The notes under the pieces were generated by a model. That model was not told the origin of the DNA. It saw nothing but the letters and a program-made list of their open reading frames with translations, and did no database searches. Shown here in pieces: positions 1-11,489 of a stretch of 64,000 bases of DNA. This DNA comes from Dastarcus helophoroides. Lineage: Eukaryota; Arthropoda; Insecta; Coleoptera; Bothrideridae. The position numbers were made by a program, and so were the translations under genes. The stretch's first letter is position 1; each line of letters starts with the position of its first letter. The stretch covers positions 5,210,104 to 5,274,103 of the forward strand of contig CM053326.1 in the NCBI GenBank assembly GCA_028583605.1. The letters run 5' to 3'.

Positions 1-149
1 ATCCAACCTTTCAAAAAACGCGACATTATCAAAAGTTTTCATTGTCAAGTTTTGAAAGAAATCTAAAATTTTCGAAAAGTAACGTTTTGAAAATGTCGAA
101 ATTTTCAGTTGAAATTTAAAAAATTTAAAATGCTAAGCAGCACCCCCAT

Positions 150-527
150 TAGTTTTGGCTACGAGCCGCCACTGAACAAAACCAAAGACATCTGGTTGAA
201 TACAGCCAATGAAGCAAACCTATACATTAACAACAATCTGATAGAATGTACACCAAGTATGTATGAATGTACAACAAGTAGATGATTTTGAATACCTCGG
301 AAGCATTGTCAATCACACGGGTGGCACTGACAAAGATGTGGACGAGCGAATTATGAAAGCTCGCAGAGCGTTTGGATTATTGAATCCAATTTGGCGTTCT
401 AGAACTTATAAGAACTCAACAAAAATTCGCATATTTAATACAAACGTTAAATCAGTGCTGCTTTACGGGTGTAAAACTTGAAAAACCACTAAGTCAATAA
501 CCAAAAAGCTGCAAGTATTTGTTAACA
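150..527 (+). pseudogene. RTE-like LINE, 5' piece of the C-terminal region (split element)
   Basis: This is a remnant of a non-LTR retrotransposon polyprotein, downstream of the reverse-transcriptase core. The visible signature is YLGSIVNHTGGTDKDV, then an IWRSR segment and VKSVLLYGC, typical of the region after the polymerase domain in RTE-type elements. A preceding piece with KTKDIW (from 178) is in another frame; the frame change lies in 244-280, where a 16-base word is repeated 21 bases apart. The expected Trp after the GC motif is a stop (TGA, 479-481). The element is cut at 527 by a hAT-like insertion and resumes at 3907 in register, so both parts were once one element. It is a dead fragment. 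The clade (RTE rather than CR1) is from recall and less certain than the LINE call. Confidence 0.75.
520..527. repeat. 8-bp target-site duplication, left copy
   Basis: TGTTAACA sits immediately left of the CAGGGGCGG terminus and recurs at 3907-3914 directly right of the other terminus. Eight bases is the hAT superfamily size. The host LINE reads in frame across the site if one copy and the insert are removed. Confidence 0.85.
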
Positions 528-3500
528 CAGGGGCGGCCTTAGCCATTGCGAGGCTCCGGGCGGGTAGACCTTTAAGAGGCCCTCGTCTTTCTGGAATTAG
601 TTTTAACATAGACGTAGTCAGAATAGGGCAGGGTAGGGCGCTTGCCCCCCTCGCCCCCAGCTCGTGTGGTTAACGAAAATTTATATTGAACTGAGGAAAC
701 TTTCTCTAAAAAATTTCCATTCGATAAAAGTCGTCCTTCTTTAAGCTATTGATATTTTCTCGAAATTTCGACTTATTTCACGAAATTCGTCTTTTTTCAT
801 AAATTTCTTTGGAAATTTCAAATGTATTCCTAAAATTCGATTTATTTTATCAAAATCCAACTTAACTAAAAATTTCGAATTTTTATCTCAAAATTCATCT
901 TTTTATTCTTCGAAATTCTATCATTTCTCAAATTTAGTTTTTTCTGAAAACTTCGACTTTTCTTTAAACTTTGGTTTTCTGAAAATTTCGACTTTTTTTA
1001 TCAAGATTTACCCTTTTGCTTAAAACTTGATCGATTTTTTGATAACAATATTTATCTGGAAATTTTTATAATGACTTTTTTAGAAATTTTGTAAAAAGAC
1101 AAAAATTCCGAGAAAATTTCCCCTGGAATGGGGAAATACAACGTGTTTCTCAAAATTTCGACGAATATTTCAATATTGGACATTTTCTGACTCCGGGTAG
1201 GGTAGAACAGGGCGCATGTCTGCCTCTGATTCAAGTGCTCAAGACAAAAATCTAAAAATTATATTTTTCTCAAAATTTGTCCTTTTTCCAAAATTTCGAC
1301 AAAATTTGACTCTCTCTGAAGAATTTCGAGTGTTTACTAAATTTTACCTTTTTTCTCAAAATTTCTATCTTTTTTTGTTTTTCAAGGGAAAAAAATCGAA
1401 GTTTCCAAAAAAAAAACAAATTTAGAAAAATCTAAACTTTGATATTTTTCTCAAAATCCGCCTCTTTTCGCAAATTTAAAATTATCCTGAAATCCCATCC
1501 TGTATGTTTCCGGAAAACTGAATATTTTTCCTGGAAATTCGTATCTTTCTTAAAATGTTGACTTCTTTTTCAAGACTCGTTTTTTCCACAAACGGGCGGC
1601 TATTCTCAAAGTGCACTTTTTCTTTAGGTTTGAATTTTTTCTGGAAAATTTCGATCTTTGATGCTTCATTTGGTAGTTTTTCTGGAAATGTCGACTGCTT
1701 TTCAGAGATTTCGTTTTTTTTAATTCCTTTATTTTTATTAACATCGGGTTTTTCTGAAGATTTTGATCATTTGGAATTTGATTTTTCAGAACTTTTAACA
1801 GGTTTCTTAAAATTTGCCTTTTTCCCGATATTTTCATATCAAAATTCGATATTCAACTTTGCTAAAAATGTTGAATTTCTCTTAAAATTAGTGTAATTTC
1901 GTCTTTTCAGAAATTTCGATTTTATTCTCAAAATTCCACCTTTTGGGCTCTTCTTTCGGAAATCATTTTTTCTATCAAAATTAGGCCACTTTTCTGAATA
2001 TTTGTCTTTTCTTTAAATTTTGACTTTTATAAATTTGACTGGAAATTTTATCTTCATATTTCGCCTTATTTTCGAAATATTGACTTCAATTTCAAAATGC
2101 CATGTTTTAGTTTGTGGAACTTTCTGGACTTTTTCCTCGAAATTGACTTTTCCTTTAAATTTCAGTTTTTTCGAAATAAGTCTGTTTTCTCTAAATTAGG
2201 TCGGCATATTATCAAAAATTAAAAATGTTGCGAAAAATATTTTTGGGTAATTTCGAGAAAAAGATTTCTTGTACATTCAATTTCTTTATTGAAATTTAAA
2301 TATTATGTCAAAATTAAAATAAAAAAGTAAAGATTTCGTGAAAAGCGTTTTTGGAAATTGCAAATTTTTTCACAACATTTGGTCTTTGGAAATATTTTGG
2401 CCTATTTAGAAATTTCGAGTTCTTCTGAAAGGTTGGATTTTTATTCAATTTCGGTTTTCTAAAAAATCCTTTCCCAAAATAGGGTTTTTTCAAAAAAATT
2501 GGTCGCTTTGGAAATTATGACTTTATTCTACATTTTTCTCTCAAAATTGAACTTTCATTTTTTTAATATTCGTTTTTTTCTGATTTTTTTTCAAATTTAA
2601 GTTTCCCAAAATTTCACGTTTCTCAAAAGTTGTCTTATTCTGGAAATTTTGACTCGTACTAGAAATAGGGATGTTTTATGCTTCTGAAAATTTCCGTTTA
2701 CAGTGAAAAATTTTTCTTAAAGTTCCAACTTTTTTTGAAAATTTCATCTTTTTTTCACAAAATTCCACCTTTAAAAATATAATTTTTTCTAATTTTCAAC
2801 AATTTTTTATATTTTTCGAATGGTTAGAATTTTATTTTAAACACAAATTTCTAAACATTCCAACTTTTTTCCAAAATTCGTTTTTCCTCGTCTCTTTCAA
2901 AACTAAAATTTCTCTTGAAAATGTTCACTTTTCTTTAAGTGTTTTCGACCTTTTTCTCAACATTTCGACGGTATTTTTTAAAATCGTTATATTTTGAAAT
3001 CTTCGAAATTTGGATAGTTTTTAGTTTTCCGAAATGATCGGTTTTTATTTTAGATTCAGTTTTCTGACTTTTTTTGCAAAGTTCGACTATATTTCCAAAT
3101 TTCGAAGTTAATCTGAAAATTCGATTACTCAGTTCATGTAGTTAAATGAAAATATACATATACTCGGAATGTTTTCCGGTTTTCTTTTTTTATCAATTTT
3201 TCAAAATGATTCTTGCCCCTTCCTGAATTAATCCTGCCTACGCTTATGATTTTCAATGATGATGCTTGACTAGAAATGCAAAGTCATAAATAAATATATT
3301 TGGACTTTTAAAATTGTTTATTGGAAACTAAGGAAAATTAATAAACACAAAGAATTGTTTTGGTGGAACGGACCGATCCTTGGGTATCTTCAAAAAAATC
3401 CTTCTTGGTTTCAGGGGACAAGTTTTGTCCTTCAATTTTTAAACACAAAGTTAACAAACTATTAATCATGATAAATAAGGTGCATTAATGTCTTAAAAGG

Positions 3501-3906
3501 ATCAGGGATTTAGAAATGATGACGACTGCTACAATATAAAAGCATAATCCGACGACAGTTGACAGCTGAAATAAAACACGGGAATTTCTCGAATCGTAAA
3601 CACGAAGAAAATGGAGTACTATCAGAGTTTGTTTTGCCCTTGCAGTTGGCAGCACTTGTGGCACTGGTACGAAATTTCGTCAATGTGAAAGAGAAGGAAA
3701 GGAACAGTCAATGGAGCGAATGAGACAGATATCAGCGCGATAACTACCACGCAAGGGAGCAGTGAGTCCAGTTTTATAATGCGCGGTTAAGGCTCGAAAT
3801 TCAAATGAACATTAGAATTCGTGCTATTGCGCGAGTGCGCGAGGCCCCCTACAAGAGCGAGTCCACGGGCGGTTGCCCTGTTTGCCACCCCCAAAGGCCG
3901 GTCCTG
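528..3906. mobile_element. hAT-like non-autonomous transposon with AT-rich repetitive interior
   Basis: The insert begins CAGGGGCGGCCTT (528-540) and ends with the inverted partner AAGGCCGGTCCTG (3894-3906), a 13-bp terminal inverted repeat with two mismatches. TGTTAACA flanks it on both sides. It lies inside an RTE-like LINE whose reading frame continues on either side, which fixes the boundaries to the base. No transposase is visible. Most of the 3.4 kb is a degenerate T-rich repeat; the GC-richer ends and a copy of a dispersed GGAACGGAC repeat (3355-3450) are the only other structure. It probably moved with enzyme supplied in trans (inference). The size is large for a MITE-like element. 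Confidence 0.85.
690..3150. repeat. Degenerate AT-rich repeat (TTTCTCAAAATTTCGAC-like units)
   Basis: A roughly 25-30 base unit built on TTTTCTCAAAATTTCGACTT recurs with heavy divergence and no fixed period. Open frames here on both strands (for example 1550-1896) are by-products of the composition. It is not purely low complexity: a specific stretch around 1150-1260, with CATGTCTGCCTCTGATT, has a diverged counterpart at 12140-12215. Confidence 0.6.
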
Positions 3907-4265
3907 TGTTAACAGATGCCTGCGCAAGATAATACGTATTTGGTGGCCTGATACAATTACAAACGAAGAACTTTGGAGCAGAACTAAGCAGGAAAGAGTC
4001 GACTTAGAGATAAGACGAAGAAAATGGGGATGGTTGGGATATACATATAATCCGGAACGAAACTGTATTGCCCGTAAAGCCCTGGAATAGAACCCACAAA
4101 GTAGCTGAGGAAGAGAAAGGCCAAAAATAACTTGGAAAAGAAAGGCAATAGACGGAGCCAAAAGAATGAATAAATCCTGTGGTGAAATAAAACCAATGGT
4201 CCATAATCGGACCAGATAGCGAACTTTCATAGAGGCCCTATGTTTCAACTAAGAAATCACGCGAA

Positions 4266-4267
<2 letters not shown>
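3907..4267 (+). pseudogene. RTE-like LINE, 3' piece (continuation of the element at 150-527)
   Basis: This continues the LINE interrupted at 527. The frame from 3907 gives CLRKIIRIWWPDTITNEELW, then an RRRKWGWLGY segment and IARKALE, a conserved C-terminal block of RTE-like LINE polyproteins. A stop at 4088 and shifts follow, after which a diverged TFIEALC segment appears near 4211-4233, as expected close to the protein end. The element then runs into a (TA)n tract, which fits the short simple-repeat tails of RTE elements. The first eight bases are the duplicated target of the hAT-like insert. Non-functional. Confidence 0.75.

Positions 4268-4311
<44 letters not shown>
4268..4311. repeat. (TA)n microsatellite
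   Basis: About 22 uninterrupted TA repeats directly follow the LINE remnant, probably its simple-repeat tail. The next transposon is inserted at its right edge, using TA as target. Confidence 0.9.
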
Positions 4312-4314
<3 letters not shown>

Positions 4315-4735
4315 GGTGTTACAAAAGTCCGGGCCACTACTTCAGGAGCATATTCTACACATTAAAATATGAAAAATGTTGAAATACATTTTTTTCTTTA
4401 AATTGCCTCCTAACGGAGATATGACCATTTAAAGATGGCGCCCCTAAAGTGGTTTTTTTACTACCAAAAGTTAACGGTTAGTAGCAAAGTCATGAAATTG
4501 GGCAAGCAGTTAAAGAATTGGATTAGGCATATTCTCATGTAACATATTTTTTAAATAAGCAGTAGCGTGGTGTGTAGGGGGTTGCCCGCGATTATTTTTT
4601 TGCCGTAACTTTTTTGTATTGCAATATTTCGACACAAAAGTGCCATAATCGTAAAAAGCAACATTTTTTATACAAAAAAGGTACTCTTTCTCAAAGTCGC
4701 TAAAAGTAACCGTTTCCGAGAAAAACGCGTTTAAA
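4312..4735 (+). repeat. Left long terminal inverted repeat of the mariner-like element
   Basis: Matches the reverse complement of 6124-6546 with few differences. Promoter signals could lie in it, as transcription would start between its inner end and 4953, but none is clear. Confidence 0.9.
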
Positions 4736-4952
4736 TAATCCTATCCCGTCTTCGAAATTCTAGCTAATTTGTATAAGAAAAAATAAGTTGGTCATGCAAA
4801 CTGATCGTAAAGAAAACAATTGTACTTGACAATATCTGCCAGAGATTGACGTTGTGTCACTGATCAAATTTGGTCGTAAGCTGTAAACTTTAGCAGTTTT
4901 TGTTGTCAATAGTAAGTGTAGTAGTTTTTTAACTTTTCATTATTTTGATAAA

Positions 4953-6024
4953 ATGGACTATTCAAATCAAGAAATGGCCGATATGCATTTAATGTACGGG
5001 CTTGCAAATTGTAATCGTGCTGAAGCAAGACGGCTTTATGCTGAACGTTTTCCTAATAGACACCTACCAGGAGAAAAATTGTTCCAGATAATTCATGCTC
5101 GTTTATGTGAAACAGGAAATTTTGTTTTCAAAGGCGAACGTGTTGGAAGGCCAAACGCAGAAGTTGCTAATTTAGAGGAGCGTGTGCTTCAGCGAGTTGA
5201 AGAAGATCCATGTGTCAGCACTAGACAACTTGCTTTAGCCGAAGGAGTAAATCACGTAACTATCTGGCGAATTTTGAAATTTTACCAATTTTACCCCTAT
5301 CATTTTCAAAGAGTGCAAGGGTTACTTGCTGCTGATTATCCTCCAAGAATAGAATTTTGCAACTGGCTATTGCATAAGATCGCTGAAAATGAGAACTTTC
5401 CAACGCTCATATTATTTACGGACGAAGCGGGTTTTACCAGAAACGGGATACTTAACTTTCACAACATGCATCAGTGGCAAGTTGAAAATCCCAATGCAGT
5501 TATTCAGTCGAGACATCAGCAATATTTTTCACTTAACATTTGGGGAGGAATAATAGGGGACTCTATAATTGGACCGTTTTTTTTTACCTCATAGGTTAAC
5601 AGGAGCATCATATAGACATTTTTTGCAAACAGAGTTACCCGTGTTACTTGAAAATGTTCCACTCATAACAAGACAGCGAATGTGGATAATGCACGATGGG
5701 GCACCTGCCCATTTTAGTGCAGTTGCTAGGGAATTTTTGAATAACAACTATCATCAACGATGGATAGGTCGAGGAGGTCCGATACCATGGCCAGCTAGGT
5801 CTCCTGACCTCAACCCACTCGATTTCTACTTATGGGGACATCTAAAGCAGATCATCTACTCGACACCAGTTGACAATATCAATGATCTTCGTGAACGAAT
5901 TGAAAATGGGTTCAACCAGATTCACAATACACCAGGCATTTGCGAAAGAGTAAGGAGTTCCCTTAGAAGACGAGCCGAGCAATGTATTGCTGCAGGGGGC
6001 AGTAATTTCGAACTCTTGCTTTGA
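4953..6024 (+). pseudogene. Mariner-like DDD transposase, one-base frameshift
   Basis: This encodes a transposase of about 355 residues that would cut and rejoin the element ends at TA sites. Residues 1-60 form a helix-turn-helix-like region (EMADMHLMYG through the RLYAERFP block) resembling the DUF4817 domain. A GRP hinge (65-67) is followed by a second helix-turn-helix (STRQLALAEGVNHVTIWRIL). The catalytic part shows TDEAGF (first Asp, residue 157), then MHDGAPAH and SPDLNPLDFYLWG. Aligned on the last motif, 41 residues separate the second and third Asp (a DD41D spacing). The frame shifts by one base in a run of nine T (5577-5585); eight T would keep it open. All three acidic residues survive, so this is a very young pseudogene or a homopolymer sequencing error. 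Confidence 0.9.
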
Positions 6025-6123
6025 TTTTTTTTTCTTAATTTTGTACTATTTTTATGTCAATGCAGTTAGTTGTGGATAAATTAGAAATTTGCAAAACTAA
6101 TTCTAATAAATGCAACAATTTTG

Positions 6124-6546
6124 TTTAAACGCTTTTTTCTCGGAAACGGTTACTTTTAGCGACTTTGAGAAAGAGTACCTTTTTTGTATAAAAAATGTTG
6201 CTTTTTACGATTATGGCACTTTTGTGTCGAAATATTGCAATACAAAAAAGTTACGGCAAAAAATAATTGCGGGCAACCCCCTACACACCACGCTACTGCT
6301 TATTTAAAAAATATGTTACATGAGAATATGCCTAATCCAATTCTTTAACAGCTTGCCCAATTTCATGACTTTGCTACTAACCGTTAACTTTTTGTAGTAA
6401 AAAAACCACTTTAGGGGCGCCATCTTTAAATGGTCATATCTCCGTTAGGAGGCAATGTAAAGAAAAAAATGTATTTTAACATTTTTCATATTTTAATGTG
6501 TAGAATATGCTCCTGAAGTAGCGGCCCGGACTTTTGTAACACCCTG
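6124..6546 (-). repeat. Right long terminal inverted repeat of the mariner-like element
   Basis: Inverse of 4312-4735. An open frame at 6110-6307 is only a translation of this repeat. Confidence 0.9.
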
Positions 6547-6548
6547 TA

Positions 6549-8469
6549 TATTAGAACAATCCTTAACATTTTAAATTTATCGTTGAATTTTCAACTTTTT
6601 ATCTCGAAGTTTCGAAAAAAATACTTACTCGATGTTTTGACAACGCAAAATATATACTCTGCATTGTTGTGTAAATAATTTTAAACCTAAAGTTGAGGTG
6701 GTCAATCAAAAGTTCCGCAGTTGGAAGAAAAGTTGAAAAATGTGGGAGAAATATTTGCATTTATAGTATACCAGCAATACTGATCTGAATGAACCACTTT
6801 TTCGCTCCTGGAAGAAATAAGTCTCCCTGGCATTTTTAGGACTTTCGGGTTTAAAGAAATAAGTACTTGTTCGGTAGAATTTAGTGTCGAAATATTAAAC
6901 AAAAGAATAGAGTTCTAATCTGGACCGAGATTCTAAACGCGCGGGAATATTTATGTCCCTAATAGTGGCATAGCAGAGCACCGGAGCGATTTGGCTTTGC
7001 AGAATAAACATTTATTGCTGGCTGTATATATGTAAGTAAGAAGAGAAATCCTTTGTTAGTTCCAGCTATTTCGATAACGCTCCGGAAGAAACAGTGATAT
7101 ATAATGGGGTTCCCCGATAGCCCTCTATAATTTATTCCAAACGCTTCGAGCCGATTCAATTAAATTGGCTTGTTTGCTGTCGTGAATACTACACCATTAC
7201 TAAAATTATATGCATGAGTATTGTATATGCATGACCTGTATTGTGCCCAGAAGATGAACACATGACTGGCTCATTGTCATCTGTGGGCGATGTCATTATA
7301 TTAGTTATGCCTGTAATTCGACAGACAGAATTCCGATTTAATGTCATTGGTTTGTGCAAACATGTATTCTTAAATTTGAATAATTTACACGCATTCAACA
7401 TGTACTAAAATTGTCCATACGGAAATATTTTTGAGCAAGGAAAACCCTTCTAAATACTTTGGGCAACTTTTGTGGTAAATAGCGTGGCTGGTGATTTTTT
7501 GAAATAGAAACACACTGTTTTATCATTTAAAAAAATGTCTTTGAAGGTCAGTTCAATGTTAGATGTTCTACTTAAGCTGCACGAATACTCACAAATTTTA
7601 CTGTTTATAAATAAAATCCGCCTCAAGATCTTTCTAAGAAATAGTTACTTTCTCATCAAAAGTGTCTTTATCCTGCACCATACTTTGTTAACGAATATAA
7701 TCGCTAAAGCATAAAAATGATTATTGCTCATGGAATTTCGTTAAAAACCGGAAACTGAGAAAGTAATAGCTGCAAATTGATTATTAAGGTTGTTCAATTT
7801 AACTAAATAAGGATCTATTCTTTTAAAATGTTATTTATGGATAGCAAACACAGAAACATGAGGTCTTTGAAAATCTGACATATAGTTTTGATATATTTAA
7901 ACTGACCTGTGGACTTGTACATATTTTACTTCAAATGATCGAAAATCTAGTAAAGTACCACATGACACTGCTCTTTTAAACGCTTTAAAGTAATAAGGCT
8001 AACAAGTAATATTAAGTAACAAATATAAATGAAAGTCAATAACTTATATACTTATTAGAGACCGGATTATATGCATTTTCATATGCAATTTCGTAATTAA
8101 TCCATTTTTACCAGTTATTCCATATTTCAACTAAAATCTAATCATTTCGTCATATTTACAATATTTTTTGATGGGTGAAACTAAAGCAATTCAGTTATAA
8201 ATAAAATTGGCTAAATGAACTTCGTATTGGTAGACGTAGGCCCGCTGCAACTTGAAGTAAATTTTAAAAACATTTTGAAAAATTACCCAGTCTCTGAAAT
8301 GTTGTGTCTTTTGTGACCTTTGAAAAGAGGAACCAAGCTGCAAATTCTGAAATAATGGTCTTTGGCATGTAGTTTAGAAAAATTATAATTTTTGTTGGAA
8401 AAATAGACCAAACCTTATTTTAGTACCTAGCAACCAAAGAACCAATCAAATGAACTAATCAGATAGATA
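6549..8469. other. Unassigned DNA, no gene recognised
   Basis: About 1.9 kb of mixed composition. The part from 6690 to 7400 is less AT-rich than its surroundings and may be single-copy. Open frames here (6702-6902, 6959-7159, 7189-7401, all minus) are under 71 codons, resemble nothing I know and have no visible splice context. The rest is AT-rich without clear repeats. Confidence 0.5.
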
Positions 8470-8477
8470 CATAACCT

Positions 8478-11455
8478 CAGGCCCGTAACCAGGATTTTTT
8501 TCGGGGGGGGGGGGCGATCCTTTGCTAAAACTACCTAGTCTTTGTTTGCGTTTAGGTCAGAGCTAAGAAGCCACGGTCCAATACTACTTTACTATTAATA
8601 GTATTATTGTATACAAGTATACTAAAATATAAAAAATACACTAAGACCTAGAGTCTAACTGTTCTAACATTGTGACAAAGTAATTTAACAGCAACGTTCC
8701 CTATTTATGTTAATTTAATTTCTAAATAGAAACAGATGTGTGGGTAAGATGATAAAATTGCTCGAAAAATATTCGTTTTCTAAAATTTATCTCTGCACTG
8801 TCTCCTATAACCTGCTGCTGAATGAAAAATGCCTATAGAAGGTGCTCTATTTAAAGACATAGTTTGAAGTCAGCTGGAGAAAAATCTTTTTTTTTTAAAT
8901 TTTTTTCAAGTTTCGATTAAATTCATAATTTTAACTTTTATCTCAAATTTAAAGTTTGCACATGAACATTTAGAATTTGGATATTCTTTCTAAATTCTGG
9001 AAGATTAGATGTTTTTTTTTTTAAGTTCAAGTTTCCTCTTAGCGTCCAGCTCTTCTTATAACTGACAACAACTTTAATTCCTACGTTTTTTTTTATTTTG
9101 GGCAATTCTGGGAATTATCGTTGCTATTTGAATTTGCAATGTCGAAATGCATTTGATTTTTCCACATTTCGCAAAAAAGTTTTTGCTTTAAAGTTACTTC
9201 TCGTTTTTTTGTAAGTTTTACATTTAATCTCAAAATTTCGACCTTTGTTGAATATTTTCAATTTGAATTAGATTTTTTGCGAAGTATGTTAATACATTTA
9301 TTTTTTTTCTCAAAATGCAAAGTTTGAAATCTCCGTATTTACTTCAAACCCACAAATATTTTTTTTAAACTTCGATTCTTTCTAGAAACCTAAAAATTTC
9401 GCCAACATTTTTATGAAAAATATCAAATATCGAAATTCTGAACTTCTTAGATTTTTTGAATTTGAAATTTTAATTCGAAATGTCTAGAAAAGTCAACATT
9501 TGGAGTAAACAAAGCAGTTTTGGAAAAAGTTTAGAATGAACAAACTCTTTCTAGAAAAAGTTTAATTACGAACTTATTTATACTTAAAAATGACTATTTA
9601 TTAGACATTTTTGAAAATATTAACTTTGTTTGAACTCGAAATTTTTAGTTTTTAAAATTCGAAATTTTAGAAATAAATTGACATTTAGAATTACTCTCTA
9701 AATGCAAAGAAAAAAGAAGCTATAATTTTTGAAAAAAAAAAAAGGTTTGAAGTCAAAATTTTCTGAAAAAAATCTCTTATTTCCATAAGATAAAATCTAT
9801 TAGCTAAAACTCACTTAACACACTCAAGATTTTGTCTTGAAACAAAATTCAAAAAATAAACTTTAATATTTCCTGAAACTTTTAGTGTTTTCTCAAAATG
9901 GCCAGGGGATTTCTTATAAATTAAATGTCTAGAAAGAAAGTCAAAATATTTTGAAGAAGACTGAATTTTGAGCCAGTGCTAATGTAAAAATTTTAAAAAA
10001 TAAACTTAAGTCATTAAGCACTTTTTTTTTCAAAATTTCGACTCTAATCTCGACATTTTTAAACTCGTCGTAAAAAGTTATAAGAACTTTATAAATCAAG
10101 TTTTTCTAAAAATATGAATTTAAAGTTGAAATGTGATTAAAAGTACAATAAATTCTTAATTAAAGTTGAAATTTGATAACTAAGATAGAAATTTCAATAT
10201 TTTTTTGAAAGTTTTCACTTTTGGAGAAAAAAGTCAAATTTTCCAAATCGTAATCGAAATATAAACAAATAAACTTCATATCAAAAAATTTCGAAATTTT
10301 TTATTATGAAGTTAAAACTTTTTGAAAAAATTAAAAATTTTGAATTAAGCTAATGGGTTAAAGGTATTAAAAAAATCCTTAATTTTCCAACTTAAAAATG
10401 GTCAAGTTTTGTGTAAAACTCGAAAATTATAAAAGAATCGACATTTTAAAATCTTTTTAAGGTTCAGTGCCATATTAGAAAAATTAAAGAAGAAATTCAT
10501 AAAAATAACTTATTAGAAAATGTCTTTTCAAAATAATGGCTTACAAGATATTTTGACTTTTTAGTAAAGGGCCTAACATTCAAAATTTTATTCAAAAATC
10601 GAATTTAAAATTTAAGGTTTTAGATTCCAAAAATGTAAAACTATTATTACAAAATTCAAGTTTTTCTTAAAATTTGGGGTTAAATCTCGAAAAATCGCTT
10701 GTATAAATTTCCAGTTCTTCTCAAAATTTGAATTTTTTTTAAAATAGGGAGTTGAAGCTTGAAAAGCTTGCAAATTCAACATTACTTTATTAAAATTCAA
10801 TACGTAAGATTGAAATTTCAATTAAAAAAAAAGAAATTTCACGAAAAGTTTCAATTTTTCTAGAAACGAAATCTCAGATTTAAATGTCAAAATTTTGGAA
10901 AAAATTCGAACGAGTTTAAGGTAAACATTTTAAGATTTAGGGCGAAAATTCGAGAATGAACTCGAAATTTTAAGAACTTCTTCATTTGAAAATGTTATAC
11001 TCCTTCTGAATATCCTGAGTATAACCTAAAATCTATTAGTTTTTTTTTAATTTCGACCGAGATATTAAAATGTTTGTTTTTGTTAATTGTGAGTTTTGGC
11101 CTGCTAATGCCTTTTTTAAAGATTATTTTAACTTTTTGGGGCCTTCTTTAGCTTTTCGTTTTTACCTAATTCAACATTTTGCTCACCTTTTTACCGTGCT
11201 TGATTGTGTTTAAAATCGGGTCTCTAATGAAAAGAAATTGCGCCAAATTTAAAAAAAAGAAGATCCTTGCATTTCAGTACGAAAACAAAATGATCCATTA
11301 AAAATGGTTTTTAAAAAGGTCGCACATCTGGAAAATTCAGCTCTATCTAATGTGAAGCCAAAAAACCACAGTATTTGGGAGCATTCTGCAGGTTATGCAG
11401 GCCCGTAACCAGGAGGGCTGCAGCCCCCTAGCCCCACCCCCTGGTTACGGGCCTG
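8478..11455. mobile_element. hAT-like non-autonomous transposon, second copy type
   Basis: The left terminus CAGGCCCGTAACCAGG (8478-8493) and the right terminus CCTGGTTACGGGCCTG (11440-11455) are perfect 16-bp inverted repeats. The flanking octamer CATAACCT is exactly duplicated at 8470-8477 and 11456-11463. This is the hAT pattern. The interior has no transposase and is AT-rich degenerate repeat like that of 528-3906, though the terminal sequences differ. A run of 12 G lies just inside the left end. Part of the interior (about 10080-10250) has an inverted counterpart at 52190-52410. The right end carries an extra internal copy of the terminus in a palindrome. Confidence 0.88.
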
Positions 11456-11489
11456 CATAACCTGCAGAATGCTTCCAAATACTGTGGTT
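11364..11489. repeat. Palindrome spanning the right end of the hAT-like element and its flank
   Basis: Outer arms 11364-11397 and 11456-11489 (34 bp, one or two mismatches) enclose inner arms CAGGCCCGTAACCAGG (11398-11413) and its inverse (11440-11455), leaving a GC-rich loop of 26 bases. The right outer arm is flanking DNA outside the transposon, so the left arm is an inverted copy of flank captured inside the element. Confidence 0.85.

Larger units (their letters stand above)
4312..6546 (+). mobile_element. Mariner-like (Tc1/mariner superfamily) transposon with 424-bp inverted repeats
   Basis: The left end reads CAGGGTGTTACAAAAGTCC and the right end is its inverse; both are flanked by the TA target duplication (4310-4311 and 6547-6548). 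The inverted repeats are very long: 4312-4735 pairs with 6124-6546 almost without interruption, including the CTCGGAAACGGTTACTTTTA segment. A transposase reading region lies between (4953-6024). Mariner-type elements usually have inverted repeats of some tens of bases, so these are notably long. Near identity of the arms suggests a recent insertion, younger than the LINE it sits beside. Confidence 0.9.

Noticed and set aside
1550..1896. Overlapping open frames of 95 and 113 codons on opposite strands
   Set aside because: Both lie in the T-rich degenerate repeat inside a hAT-like insert; residue use is dominated by Phe/Ser or Lys and no motif is present.
3787..4248. 153-codon minus-strand frame
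   Set aside because: It is the antisense of the LINE 3' piece and crosses the hAT insert boundary; the plus strand carries the recognisable motifs.
6110..6307. 65-codon plus-strand frame after the transposase
   Set aside because: Lies in the right inverted repeat of the mariner-like element; its reading is fully explained by that repeat.
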